This document shows positions 46,868 through 58,601 of a DNA stretch of 64,000 nucleotides, piece after piece (within the stretch, counting starts at the first letter, position 1; every line of letters begins with the position of its first letter). Origin of the DNA: Filosporella fistucella (lineage: Eukaryota > Ascomycota > Leotiomycetes > Helotiales); the NCBI GenBank assembly GCA_030077755.1, contig JAQJZZ010000010.1:4712001-4776000 (forward strand). The letters are read 5' to 3'. The position numbers were made by a program, and so were the translations under genes. The notes below the pieces were generated by a model that saw only the letters and a list, made by a program, of their open reading frames with translations, ran no database searches and was not told the DNA's origin.

Positions 46868-47461
46868 ATGGCAATGCAGCGTCTCCATCTCCATCGTACA
46901 CTCGAAAACTCGTTGAGTCCAAACAACCATCTCAGCGGAGGGTTTTCCATGCCTCTAGAGATGGGATCACGTATACCACTAAATCCATTTCTGATCTGTC
47001 GCGAAATAGAAAATGAGATTTTCTGGGGTGAGATCGGGAAGTGGTATATAGAGCATAGGGAAATGGTTGTTAATTGTCTCGTTATTGTAATCTGGTTGTG
47101 GTTGATCTTTCGGGGGGTTTGGGGTGTTGGAGAGTGGATTTTTGTACTATTTAGAGCAAGGAAAGAGAATGAGGAAAGAAGGAGAACGAGGAGGCTCGAG
47201 AAGGAAAAGTGGAAGAATATAAATGTAGTTGGGATTTTGAAAAGGTCCGAAGAGGGGCTGGATGGCAATGCAGAATCTGTGTGTTGTAGGAAGACTAGAA
47301 GCGTGAACAGAGTTAGGTTCCTGGGAGAAGATGGAGTGATGCTTCCAGCGCCAGATAGGTTGATTATAGAGGATGGTATCCTATGGGAAGGGATTTCGTT
47401 GCAGGAGGAATTGCAGTTGTTTGAATTACTGGTTTGGGATTGCACCGAAATAACAGAATAG
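46868..47461 (+). CDS. Hypothetical single-pass membrane protein
   Basis: An ATG frame of 197 codons with a strong hydrophobic helix (VVNCLVIVIWLWLIF, followed by GVGEWIFVLF) at about residues 67-95, then a basic ERRRTRRLEKEKWK stop-transfer region and an acidic C-terminus ending VWDCTEITE. The minus strand carries an open frame of the same length in the same place, and a second plus frame (46777-47016, starting MPGLVPLLRKTIQALK) overlaps the beginning, so the true N-terminus could differ or include an intron. The family is not recognised. Repeats lie just upstream. Confidence 0.4.
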   Translation: MAMQRLHLHRTLENSLSPNNHLSGGFSMPLEMGSRIPLNPFLICREIENEIFWGEIGKWYIEHREMVVNCLVIVIWLWLIFRGVWGVGEWIFVLFRARKENEERRRTRRLEKEKWKNINVVGILKRSEEGLDGNAESVCCRKTRSVNRVRFLGEDGVMLPAPDRLIIEDGILWEGISLQEELQLFELLVWDCTEITE

Positions 47462-48261
47462 AATTTGAACCTTCAACAAACACCCCGAGAACTCATCTCT
47501 CCGTCAACTTTTCTGCTCTTCACTCAAGGGACAAACAAGAGTTGCAATTGCTGTACTAATCCCTGTATAGCAAAGTTGGAACTGCTTCGTTGAAAGATAA
47601 GGAATATTGCAGCAAATCAACAGACCTAGCAAGCCAATGTGCGTGAGAGCAATCAGAAGCAAAATCAACCAAGAAGTGCTTGGTCCAAGTTGTTTGAGGA
47701 GCGCTGCTTGCTTCTCCTACTTTTTCAAAGACAATAAAGCCTACATTGAATCCACAGTATGCAGAGACAATGTATGAGAACACTGACAATGAAGCAAGCA
47801 TTATGTTCTATACAAGGCAGAAAGAACACGGAACTACTAGAAATTGTTTGTTACCATATTGCTTCGTCTATTATGGAATATTACCTTAGGGACATGTCTT
47901 CTATACAGCTTCGTCGTCTCAAATATGAATCAAAGTACGAACCTGCTCGGAGACTCTGAGAAGGCTAACCAAATACGACTCTGAATATTTGCTGTGGGTG
48001 ATAGACGAAAGCCTGAACTCATCTGAAGACTTTGATAGAGCTGGCCTAAGGCGACTACCGCATATTGACAACAGGAGGAGCGAAAGCGGGAATTCATCTG
48101 GAGACTTTGATAGGGGTGGCCTAAGGCGACTATCACATATTGACAATAGGGGGGCGATCTTGTGAATACTCGCTTAGAACTTTCGATAGAGGAGACAGCG
48201 ATATCACAAATTCGCCGAGCCAGTTCACCAGAACTTTTTCAACCCCATCAGACAATCCACA
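47462..48261. other. Intergenic with a 75 bp tandem repeat
   Basis: This stretch runs up to the UIM-protein gene. It holds a tandem repeat at 48006-48200 (listed separately), which ends about 60 bp before the start codon. No other feature is supported. Confidence 0.55.
48006..48200. repeat. Tandem repeat, period 75 bp, two full copies plus a fragment
   Basis: Copy 1 starts CGAAAGCCTGAACTC at 48006, copy 2 CGAAAGCGGGAATTC at 48081, and a degraded third part follows from about 48156. Shared blocks include GACTTTGATAG, GGCCTAAGGCGACTA and CATATTGACAA. It sits in the promoter or leader of the UIM-protein gene. Confidence 0.8.
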
Positions 48262-49597
48262 ATGTCAGACGCAGACTTTGACCCCGAAGAGATTGAAAGA
48301 GCAATCGCCCTCAGTATGGGCAAGAAGGACCTGCCTCCCCCGCCGCCTCCCCCAAAGACCAGAAAGGAGGCACGCAAGGAGATGAGGTTGTCCATCATAG
48401 CAGACAATCTCGACGACGAGTTAACTTATTCATTGCATACAACCACCGTTGAGGAGCAAGCAGAGCGGGAGCCGGATTTCGTGGGCAATGCCAAGTACTT
48501 CAAGCTCGACCACAAGCAAGTAAGTATCCCCTTACATCTCCTGGCAAATAAAGCAACTCTCTAACAATTTTACAGGCAAGAGAGGACCTTTGGGGAACCT
48601 ACATCATTGTATACACTCGAGCTCTGTCAGATGAGACTGGGGAAACAATTGAGCTTCCCAAGATCGGAATCAAGCATTCAAGTAAGTGATCGATGTCCTG
48701 ACATAGCCTCTCTTGACCAGAAAGCTAAATTTCAGATTAGTTGACATTGCAACTATTCCATCTATGGTTGGCGGCCAACGAAAACGAGACACACAAGATA
48801 TACTTGATCAAGGGTACTGGGGCGCAGGATTTCTTCGCTATCAGGGACAACGACTTCTAATGAAGTTGGCGCACGCATGGGCTGCTCCAGATAAGACAGC
48901 AACAACGCTCGACTTTGAACCACCAGAGTCTCGTACAGAGCCAAAAAGCAGATTCGAGAAATTCTTAGCTGCAGGACTAGTAGCTGGATCAAAGATCTCT
49001 TTCGGGATCCGAGAACTGGATGAAAAGTTCATTGATGGGAGATTCAGATCCGTCGGTTTTGAGTTTGTGCGACTGGTTCTTGCCAGTCCTGGATTTGACA
49101 AGCAGTTGGTCGTCGGTGTTCATGTTACTGCAGCAAAGGGGCGGGATGTATCATCTATGTTCCTTCTCGCGCAAGAGATCGAGTGGCCACAGGATCGAAA
49201 TACAGCTATGGTCGCGGCTAGACCTAAGCGCAAGGACTCTTTTCAGAAGCGGAAGTCTTCAGAAAATGGATCAGGCGAATCTAGCACTGGGAGCAGCAGC
49301 AGTAAAAAACACAAAGCTGGGAACTGTTTTCGACCCAGCTGCGGAGCCCCTTCAAAAAGGACATCATCTTCCGAATATCCATACCAAAGTTCGGAGGACG
49401 CCATGAAGCTGAGTAAGTATGAGGATGAAATGCTGCTCGATGCTCTTTATGAGAACATCTGGGGCAAACTAGCTGATGATCAAATTGTATTTGGAGCAGA
49501 TGGTGACATTGGTTATGAGAGTGACAGGACGGTCAAAAGGTACAGATTTGTGAAGGGAAAGAAAGATGCTGAGGAGGATCTTTATTCAGCTGACTGA
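48262..49597 (+). CDS. UIM-containing protein of unknown function
   Basis: Three exons: 48262-48519, 48576-48681 and 48741-49597, total 1,221 nt, 406 residues. The N-terminus has a ubiquitin-interacting-motif-like helix (DPEEIERAIALSMG, residues 7-20) followed by a seven-Pro run. The core, from about residue 87, reads AREDLWGTYIIVYTRAL, then IATIPSMVGGQRKRDTQDILDQGYWGAGFLR and FIDGRFRSVGFEFVRLVLASPGF, a mixed alpha/beta fold I do not recognise. The tail is Ser/Lys-rich (RKDSFQKRKSS, GSSSSKKHKAG), resembling a nuclear localisation signal, and ends in an acidic helix plus a charged VKGKKDAEEDLYSAD. In the last intron two acceptors lie close together (TTTCAG and ATTAG); only the second keeps frame. 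A ubiquitin-linked nuclear role is a guess. Confidence 0.82.
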
Positions 49598-50568
49598 GGA
49601 GTTTAGGAAGTCTTTGTGTGGTACTCGCTGAGGAGGGGTTTCTTTCAGAGGGTGAAGACATTTGGGTTGTCTCTTGTGGTGATCTACTCCCAAGTTGGCA
49701 TTATTGATATCATGGACTAGAACGCTTAGAGCAAAACAATGAATTGTTCATGCAACTATTCCTTTAGCTCATGATTTCGATTCGTACTACGATTGACAAC
49801 GAGTGAAAGTAACTTAAATTCCCCGGAGACTTTCTTGCAATTTATAACTTTGATTACCCTTTCTTCGGCAGCGAATAAGGACTAGTGAAAACACCTTATA
49901 GCTAAGGATACTTAAAATACAAGTGGAAGCTCACGGAAATAACAGGCTCCTACAAAACATTGAATGGCCTTGGCTATAACTACGAACGAACATAAGTGAA
50001 AAGACCGTATAAAGCAGGAGGCAAGCGCAAGGATTCAATATTCATGTACATACATTTTCCAATCAATAAAGGTGAATGGAATTTACTTCAATAACGAATA
50101 AGACTTTCCATAACAATGCCTGTTAGTCGGGAGCATTGGAGCAATTACGATACTCACGCAGATACTTCTGTGGAAAGTGATTTGAGGTATACTAAAATTT
50201 TCAACAAAGAACAATGTGAATTGGGATGCTTATAGCAACAAGTCGCCCGCACAGATACCTCTGTACATAATTATCTTGGACCACACTTGCTTCGACAATG
50301 AATGAAGTTTAGCGAGAAGTCTCAATTCCTAAAACAGGAAGCCAAATTGACACAGAGTCAAGTCTTCAATTCTTATACCGCCCCACATACATCTCTCAAG
50401 ACAGAAGCCAGCCCTAAAGGTATAAAACCCTGCAGCCTTGAGACTCCATCAAACCTGTTAATTTCCCCAAACCAAGGACTCCTATGTTATGAACCAACTC
50501 CAAGCCAATGCTATGCCCGAATAAGATCACCGCCGGACGCAAACTTCGTTAAACATTAATAATGATCA
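49598..50568. other. Intergenic, convergent 3' ends
   Basis: This lies between the stop of the UIM gene (+) and that of the RecQ gene (-). It has one short imperfect repeat (CGCAGATACTTCTGT at about 50158 and CACAGATACCTCTGT at about 50250) and unsupported short frames. Confidence 0.5.
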
Positions 50569-53500
50569 TTAAGTTGGCATCATTCCAATGCCGCCACCCG
50601 TGCCGCCTCCACCACCTCCCCTTTCCCCTTCATATCCGAAACGATTGCTCAGAAAGGATCCACTCGAATTGCTGGTCGACTTTGCAGCTCTGGACTTCTT
50701 TGCTCCTCCTGACTGTGCTCTCTTGCTCACCCCAGTAGTGCTCTGACCAGACATGGAGCCGCTGCTTTTACGAGACTGTTTCCTTCGCCCGCCTCTGCCT
50801 TTTGCAAAGCCGCCTCGGGAGGCTTTCTGGCCAGTCCTTGAGTTGGACCCAGCTGCAATCGGTGCCCAGGGCAATTTACGATTCGACCGACCAGTCTTTG
50901 CTCCATTTGGGAAGAATCGCGATTTATTCTCAGCTTGCTGGATGGCTGCTTCGGTGTCATCGTCAGGCTCGAATTCGTCCATATCGTCGTCGTCAAAGTC
51001 TTGCTCCTGTCCCTTTTCATCGTCCGAGTCAATAACTATAACGGTAGCATGATTTGGATCCATATCTCTGTGGTTGGTTTCCTGGTTCATCATTTCGTTG
51101 TAATTGCTGTAGTAACGTTTGATCAACGGTATAAACTTCTTCCCGTACGTGTCGACTCGTTCGATATTGATATTGGGTATCGCTTTCATATCCTCCACTG
51201 TCAGTGTCCATCGTATGGCCATTTCACGGAATTCAGCCAGGGTAAAAAAAGGCCTGCGGGCTTCGGTCTTGTTCCGCAACCTTTCTTCTATACCCCGAGC
51301 CTCATCAGCAAATTGTTCTACTGCAACGCGATGATCTTCAGGCAAATGTTCCATTCTCTGATCAGCAGTAATTGGAGGGCCAAGCTCGAATGTGTGTTGT
51401 TGAGCAGACCGAGACCTTGGTGGCGGCATTGCTTCAAACGCATCCTCGCCATCATCCGAGACGACGAACCCATCAGACAGATATCCGTACTCATCTTCCT
51501 CAGCTGATTCCTCGAAACGCGCAGCTGGTCGTTTAACTTTGGCACTTGGAGCGATAGGTGATGTTAGTGCAGTTGATGGGTATTGTTCGACACGCTGGGG
51601 TTTGGATCTTTGCCTCACTGGCGGAGATCCCGAAACTTGTACCATCAACTCAAGCTTCCGCTTTCCTTGGAGGAATTCTCGACAATTGGGACCGAGCTAG
51701 AAGCCAAATCAGTCAAGACACCAACAAGTCTCACAAATACTTACAATCAGGTATTGAGAAGCAAAACCACTTCCGTTGAAGACGTTGTTTTCTGCGAGTG
51801 CGTTTTCGAGGAGCAGACGGTAGAACAGGCGCTCTATCTCACCGCGTGCAATGTCTTTCGCCGCGCCAAATTCTCCTAATTGTTCGTGACTAAACTTCTT
51901 GATTTTGACAGTGACAGCTCCGCGAAGGATGTCAACACAATGCAGTAATGTTACATTGTCCTTCTGAACACGCCTGACAATTTGCATTGCTGAATGGGCT
52001 TGTTTGGTGAAATCCACAGGTTTGAAAACTGCATTCGAGCAGCAGTTATCACACATTCGTTGACATCCCTCCGCGGCAAACTTTTCCCCAAAGTAAGCAA
52101 GAACTTGAAGCCTCCGACAGTCTGTTCGGTTTTCGCAGTATTGTATCATGCTTGTTAGCATTTTCCGCTGCCTTTCTTTCTGCTCCGGGCTTGCTTCGCT
52201 GTCGTAAATGAATTTCTTGAGGATCGCCGTGTCCTGATACCCATAGTATAAGTAACAACCAGATTTCTTGCCATCCCGGCCAGCACGCCCAGTCTCCTGG
52301 TAATATCCCTCCAGACTTTTTGGAATCGTGTAGTGAATGACAAATCTAACATCTGCCTTGTCAATACCCATACCGAAAGCAATCGTCGCGACAACCACTT
52401 GTATCTTCCCACTTTGCCATGCTCTCTGAATCTCGGTTTTCTCTTCCGGCCTCATACTGGCATGGTAATGATGCGCAGCTATGTTGTGGTCATTTTGGAG
52501 CTTTGCGGCCATTTCTTCGCAGCCTTTACGAGACAAGGTATATATGATGCCAGATTGCCTTCTGTACGTCTCCTTGATCAGATTCACAATTTCAGCCATA
52601 GCTTCTTTGGTAACCCCTTTGCCTTTCTTTTGGCGAACTTCATAATGCAAGTTTGGTCGGTTGAAGCTTTGTGCATACACAGGGCATTCTCCCATGCCCA
52701 GATTGTGCATTACATCAAGTTTCACGTTTTCAGTAGCAGTGGCTGTTAGCGCCATCAATGGGACATTGGGATAGGTCATCCGAACTTGACCCAATGCAAC
52801 ATAATCAGGTCTAAAATCATGCCCCCATTGGCTAACACAGTGTGCCTCGTCGATAACGATGCGAGCCAGTTTCTTATTTTCATGAAGGCGAGACAGAGCG
52901 TTGGCTAGCTGCGGACTTTTGTTGATCATCTCGGGAGTGATGTACAGCAGCTGTATGAATTGCTCGGGATATTCTTCACGCAGAGCGTTGTAGATTTCCT
53001 TCTTTTCCCCTGGAGCAGTCTCCCCGTTTAAGGTCGCAGCTCGAATATGAATAGCCTTTAGATGATCGACTTGATCATTCATTAAACTGAGCAGTGGTGA
53101 CACAACAATGGTCACGCCCTTCGTCTTACCGGATTGGACTATAGCGGGAAGTTGATAGCAGAGTGATTTCCCACCACCAGTCGGCATGAGTACGAAGGCA
53201 TCCTCTCCACGCAAAGTAGCATTGATAGCATCAAGCTGGTGATAGCGAAATCCCATAAGTTTGAAACGCTCGCGTAAAGCCTTTTTGACGTCGCTCGACC
53301 ACGGGAACTGAAACATGCCAGCATGCTCCAAATCGACATGGGAATACATTGTCTTTTTGGTGCCCGGCTTTCCCTTCTTGACTTTCTCGGCAGGCTGGCT
53401 GATGGTTTGAACGGAAGATGATTGCCGTGATATTGCAGTCGCAGTCGCAGCCGGAAGAGACTGACGCTTCTCTATCTCTTCTGCAGCCTCAAGCCAATCT

Positions 53501-55941
53501 ACCTCATCGTCATCGCTATAGTCGTCCTCAATTGGTGGAGAAGAACGATTAGCATTCCTAGACAGGTTTTGAATCTCCTCATCGTCTTCAAGTAGGTCAT
53601 CAAATTCGTGACCTTCAAAGTCATAATCAGCAAAGTTATCTGTGTGTTCATCTTCGAAAAAGTTAGGTTGTCTTAGAATCTTCTCAGGCTGTGACCAGTT
53701 TTCATGATGCTTTATCGACTTTTGCTCAACAAAAACTCTCCTACGTACAGGCGATGGCGATGCGTTGAGATGATTCGTGGCTGGAATCACAGTTTCTGGC
53801 TTCGAAGAGTACCTTGGCAGAGATTGCTCCGATGGCTGCCTGCTATAGCTACCAATCGGTTTATCCAGAATTGCAGATGGAATCTGTGTTTGCAGTATAA
53901 TTTGAGCACTCCCAATAGTACTTGATGCTGAAGTAAATTGTAAATTACTTCCTTCTGGTTTCACTGAGCCCGACAGCGGAACCATCGTGCATTGGGGGTT
54001 CGACTCTGTACCAAAACCATCCTTGATCGCACCGGATGCATGGAGCAATCGCCCAATCTCATTTTCAACCTTACGAATTTCTTGGGTGATATCCGTCGAC
54101 CTCTCTTCATGAGAGGAGGCATCGGTATTCGTGTCAAGCAGCTCCATTATCAATTTGAGGAGATTCTTCTTCTCTGCGATCAAATTTTTATGGCGTGCCG
54201 CGAGATCTTCCATAGAGGTATAAGCTTTGCTCATATCTAACATTGCTTTTCTTTCTTCCTTTAAATCGGGAGGGGCTGTCTTTCCGGCGTCCATATATGT
54301 CATCGATTTCATGGCATTTTGCGCCAATAGATTCATCACCCTCTGATGATAGAGGCCAAGCGATGAAGGAGTATTGAGGTACATGGCAACCAATTTCTTG
54401 TCATCAGAAGTGAGCGAAGAGCTTGGTGTCTGCGGCACGCCGATCTCATCGGAGGCTTTTTGAGAGACTTTGAATTTCGTTGGCGAATCTCGTTGAAAAG
54501 GTGAAGGTATGCTGTCCTGTCTGGTGGCAACATTTCGCGATATTGGCCGCAGCGGGCTGCCAACCCTAGATTTAGACTCCTTGGTGCGTGTTCTGGTAGG
54601 ATCGAACAGTGGAATGTTCTGCAACCCAGGACTCCTAGATTTCCGAATTGCCAGCGGACTATTCTTTATTGGAGTATGGGGTGAACATGTTGGCTGCTTC
54701 TCAGTATCCGAGAATGCACCGTCATCCTCGGAGTCTTCGATAGTGCCTTTGAACTGGTACTTAGCCATTCTTTTGGGCGTCTGCGTCGAGGTGAAATCTG
54801 TATAATTCTTCCTATTGGGAGCAGGGGAGACTGCAACTTGAATGACCCCAGGGCTTCTTGATTTTGTGGAGCGTTTGGGCGATTTGGAAATTGTGGCCGG
54901 CTCAGAGATTGGCGGTCCGGTCGAAGAGTTCTCTACTATAGAGGAAACCCTGCTAAGGCTTTTTCTGGTTCGAGTCTCACATCGACTGATTGTCTCAGTA
55001 ACTTCATACTCGAAGTCCTCTACCGGGCCTTGATGTTCAACAGTCGGCTCTACCACGTTCATATGGAGATCTTCGAAATCCTCATCTATGTCTAGAAACT
55101 CGTCGAACTTATCATTCTGAGAGCTTTTCGCCTTGCTGGATTTGGCCTCGGATCTTTTTGTCTTAGGAGGACGACTGGCAGATAATTCATCGCTTTTCCT
55201 TTTCCTCGAGGATCTGGGGGGTTCAGGCCGAGATGCCGAGTCTTCTCGCCATATCACCACAGGGTCTCCGAATGCAGCATCTGAGCTACTCGAATGTGAG
55301 GCGGGATATCCAGCATTATCATCCCCTGTGAGGTCAATCGCGTCGACAGCGTCGTGTTTGAGCTCTACGGTTGGTCGAGGGGTCTGTCTTGGGGTTTGCG
55401 GGGTCCGTAAAGGCTTCGAGCGATTGGAGCTGAATCTAGAAGGAGTGCCTATGATATTTGAATTAGTAATGGCTTTTTGAAAAGAATTGGGGTACTAACC
55501 TGTTTGGCCTCTCTCTTTTTCCAGAAATGAGGCATAACCAGCCGATAGAGTTGAGGAGGCAGCGGTGGAAGATGTAGTCGACGCTGGTGTAGCAAGCTGC
55601 TGCTGACTGACAAGCCCAGGTCTTGTTGACCTTGATGCTGAAGAGAGCTTCCCCATTGACAGCTCCTCAGTCAATGCTCTTGGAGGTTCTTGCAGCTTGG
55701 ATGTAAATGATGGAATCGGTGGTCGTGCAAATTGTATTGAATCGGTGTTGACATTGGTCCGCCGCAGATTTCGAGCTGGACTCTGTGGAGGCCTCGATGC
55801 CCCAGTATCCTCCCCTACAGGAACTGCCTCCACACTTTCTATATTAATCCCCGAGTTCGTAGTCCTGCGCACGTCGATCGAAGATGCTACTTCTTGGGAT
55901 AATAACCAAGATATGTGGTCGGCCAAATTGTGTCGAGTCAT
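50569..55941 (-). CDS. SGS1: RecQ-family DNA helicase (Sgs1/BLM/QDE-3 type)
   Basis: Three exons: 55941-55500, 55448-51745 and 51696-50569, total 5,274 nt, 1,757 residues. The N-terminus MTRHNLADHISWLLSQ matches fungal Sgs1 relatives and fixes the start. Roughly 850 residues of disordered, Ser/Pro- and acid-rich sequence precede the motor. Helicase motifs: LMPTGGGKSLCYQLPA (Walker A, about 904), VIDEAHCVSQWGHDFRPDY (DEAH, about 1014), ALTATATENVKLDV, VVATIAFGMGIDKADVRFVIHY and the Arg-finger QETGRAGRDG. An RQC zinc region follows (CENRTDCRR, CQRMCDNCC) with its winged helix, then, in the last exon, an HRDC domain (RPFFTLAEFREMAIRWTLTVEDM, about 1490-1585). The C-terminus is basic and Gly-rich. 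It unwinds recombination and replication intermediates with Top3-Rmi1; in Neurospora the homologue QDE-3 also acts in quelling. Nuclear. Confidence 0.97.
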
Positions 55942-56846
55942 GAGGATTTCGGGCCGCAAACACTTCGAAGGTGATCCATCGGCATAATTCGAACATTGAA
56001 TGTTGTAGCCAAGGGTTGGTCGTTGCCGTATTGCTGTGTTGATAGTAAGCTCTAGGTATCTTTTCACGGAGCGCGTTCACGCGCCGCCGTGAACCAGATC
56101 ACCTGACTGACGCTCACCACGAACGGTTTCCGTATTCTTGGCAATTAGAGCGAGGACAACCCAAGCCAAGCCTCACAAGGACAACAACCAAGGCATTCAT
56201 CACATCTTTGTTGGTGACTAATGGCCAATTACACTATTCGATTCCTGTCTGCTAGCCATTCTGACGGTCTCCAGCGGACTGGCTATAACTCATCCCAAAA
56301 TCCAGAGTCAATCGTGCCAACCAAGTATTTGTCGTCTCTCATCCACGAACGATTCTATTCAAACAGATGGTCTTATATAACAGCCTTCAAAGTTTCGACC
56401 TGGCTCCATCAATGAGCAGTACCGGCTGATTTAGGCATTATCGGAGCTCGCAAGCTGAGTCGGTCTTTTACTTCTTAGCGCAGAACTATCATTAGAAGAA
56501 ACGACCCAAACTCCCATATTAGGAGTATGAGTAGCTAAAAGACCACAAATTTCTTCCAGTATCTTAACATGGAAAGGTAATGTATGTCCTTGGGTCGCAA
56601 GTGTTCTGGCCCTGGGCCAGTAGTCGATAACTATATTGGGATCCGATTATCACTTGGGAAAGTCGAGCATGTCTTATGATGACGGAGAAGAATACCTCCG
56701 CAATTCCAAACCAGCATTCAATATCTCCGGTCAAATTTTTGGAAACGTCAATGAACCTGACATCCAGCGCCACACACTGCCCTGCCATGTATCGAGATTC
56801 GAGAGTTCAGCCACCAGACGTATCCATTCAAGTGTGGCAACAGTAC

Positions 56847-56882
56847 ACCAATACACCAATACACCAATACACCAATACACAT
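56847..56882. repeat. (ACACCAAT)n microsatellite
   Basis: About four and a half perfect copies of an 8 bp unit. Confidence 0.85.
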
Positions 56883-58227
56883 CATGATGTCTCTGTCGAT
56901 CGCTTCCAGAAGTATATCTTTAAGAGCCTAGATTTGGCAAAAGATAGCCAGAAAGATACACAACTCAGAAGTCTGCCGATCCAGCTTGATCTTCTCTTTA
57001 TTGAGCTTTAGTGATATCTTAGACACCTAAAGTCTGCGGCAGCTAGTAGGGCTGGACATATCCAAATTCAAGGCCGGAACTTGGTATGTGCCGCAATTAC
57101 TACCACTTATTCGTTTAAGCGTACATGCTTTACTCGTTAGGTTGATGTCCCAGATAACAATACTTCGTATCACTGTCTCTCTATGTCTTTATAAATGACA
57201 CCTCAGAACAGGAAGCTTAGAAAATTGATTGTGTATTATATCTCATTTTGTGATCATCTCAACTGACATTCTTACTCGATATCGTGTACCCAATGAACCG
57301 ACAATTTGAAAGTGGTTATTGGCAACAATCAATTCCAAGCATTTAGGACGAACCACACCAGAACTGAATGTGGCCTTCGCAACCTTGATCGGAGATTCAC
57401 CAACGCAAATAGTCTGCAAGCTGAGATGTCAAGTGAACGCAGATCGCTGGGAAGAAGGCAAAGCCTTTGAGAATGACTGGCCGCGGAGATGGGAATCTCT
57501 TAAGTGGTTTTTCTCATTCATGCCTCCTTATCATTTTGTGGGCCCAAAACGGGTTAGCGTGCTCGTCAGAGATAAGGGGAGCTGTCGGCCCCTAACAACC
57601 TTGTCCAAGCATCCGTCTCCCACAGCTACAACACCTGCGAGTGCAACACGTTTTGAGCCAATACATACGCTTATGGAGTACAAGTGAATAGGGAAAGTAT
57701 GATTGGTCCAAATCCACCAAACTCTAATGGTTCCATAGTATCGTGTTGCTGATAAGAGGCCCCTTGGTACAGATCCAGATTTTCGGTTGTAAACCATACC
57801 AACCCGGGATGGGAATTGTGGGCCATGAATTTATATCTCCGTTGCTTTACTTGTGTTATTACAGATCATTCTGCGGTTGTGGCTTTGGCTGTGCGTTTCG
57901 GGAGCATCTCCATAAGCAAAATTTTCTTTTGCCTTTGAACAAGCATTTCTTAAACCTTCCCGCAAGGCGGAACGCAAGCCAAGTGTTCCGGGTGTACCCT
58001 GTCCTCCAACGTCATTGAACCTCGAACTTGATGCTGCTTCTATCAATATCTATTGAAGAGATAAACAGTACGGTTCACACACGAAGTATTTACAAGTCTC
58101 AGTGGATGTATTTTGTTGTCACTCCTACATGATCTTCGATTTCTAACTGTTTCCAGCAAGATCAAGATCTTCAGATATCAGTTCAATCTTCTAGAGTCTG
58201 GAAACCGATGACGGCTCATCAGCAAGC

Positions 58228-58239
58228 CTTATCAGATAG
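58228..58239. promoter_or_regulatory. Paired GATA (AreA/NIT2) site upstream of the nitrate transporter
   Basis: CTTATCAGATAG carries two opposed GATA cores (TTATC and AGATAG) about 365 bp before the transporter ATG. AreA/NIT2 factors activate nitrate-assimilation genes through paired GATA sites. The location fits, but no binding data exist. A TATA-like TTTATAAG lies at about 58465-58472. Confidence 0.45.
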
Positions 58240-58601
58240 TGATATAGTATTGGTTTCCCCATATCATAATGTAGCAATGCTACATGTTGTGCCGTCCCGA
58301 CCTACAGATCTAGGATAATTCAGAACCAATTGCGAGCTAAGCTTGACACTGAAGATCTCCGCAGGGGACAAGCCGCGGATTTGTATCTCTTGGCTTACCG
58401 AAGGTGTGTAGATGGTCAGGCTTTCCGGAGATGTCTCATCGCAAGTTAACGTCGCTAATCATCGTTTATAAGAGCAGACCAAATCCGGTCAATTCTGACA
58501 GTGCATCACAACATCGCAAACTTTTCTTTCGCCTCACTCGATTTTAAATCTCTTCACATCACATTGAGAGTTTCATAAATCAGCACTTGAAATCCTCAAA
58601 G

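Larger units (their letters stand above)
55942..58601. other. Long divergent spacer (2.7 kb)
   Basis: This separates the RecQ gene (-) from the nitrate transporter (+). It holds an 8 bp microsatellite, about 4.5 copies of ACACCAAT at 56847-56882. A 122-codon frame at 57319-57687 lacks an ATG start and any domain. Candidate nitrogen-regulation sites near the transporter are listed separately. Confidence 0.5.

Noticed and set aside
47919..48146. Minus-strand frame with repeated SRLRP-S-KS motif
   Set aside because: The repeated peptide is the translation of the 75 bp tandem repeat, not a gene.
57319..57687. 122-codon plus-strand frame in the spacer before the nitrate transporter
   Set aside because: The start is TTG, no splice partner was found and no recognisable motif exists.
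58355..58380. CTCCGCAG and ATCCGCGG near the nitrate transporter, similar to NirA sites (CTCCGHGG)
   Set aside because: Each has one mismatch to the consensus, and such short sites occur often by chance.
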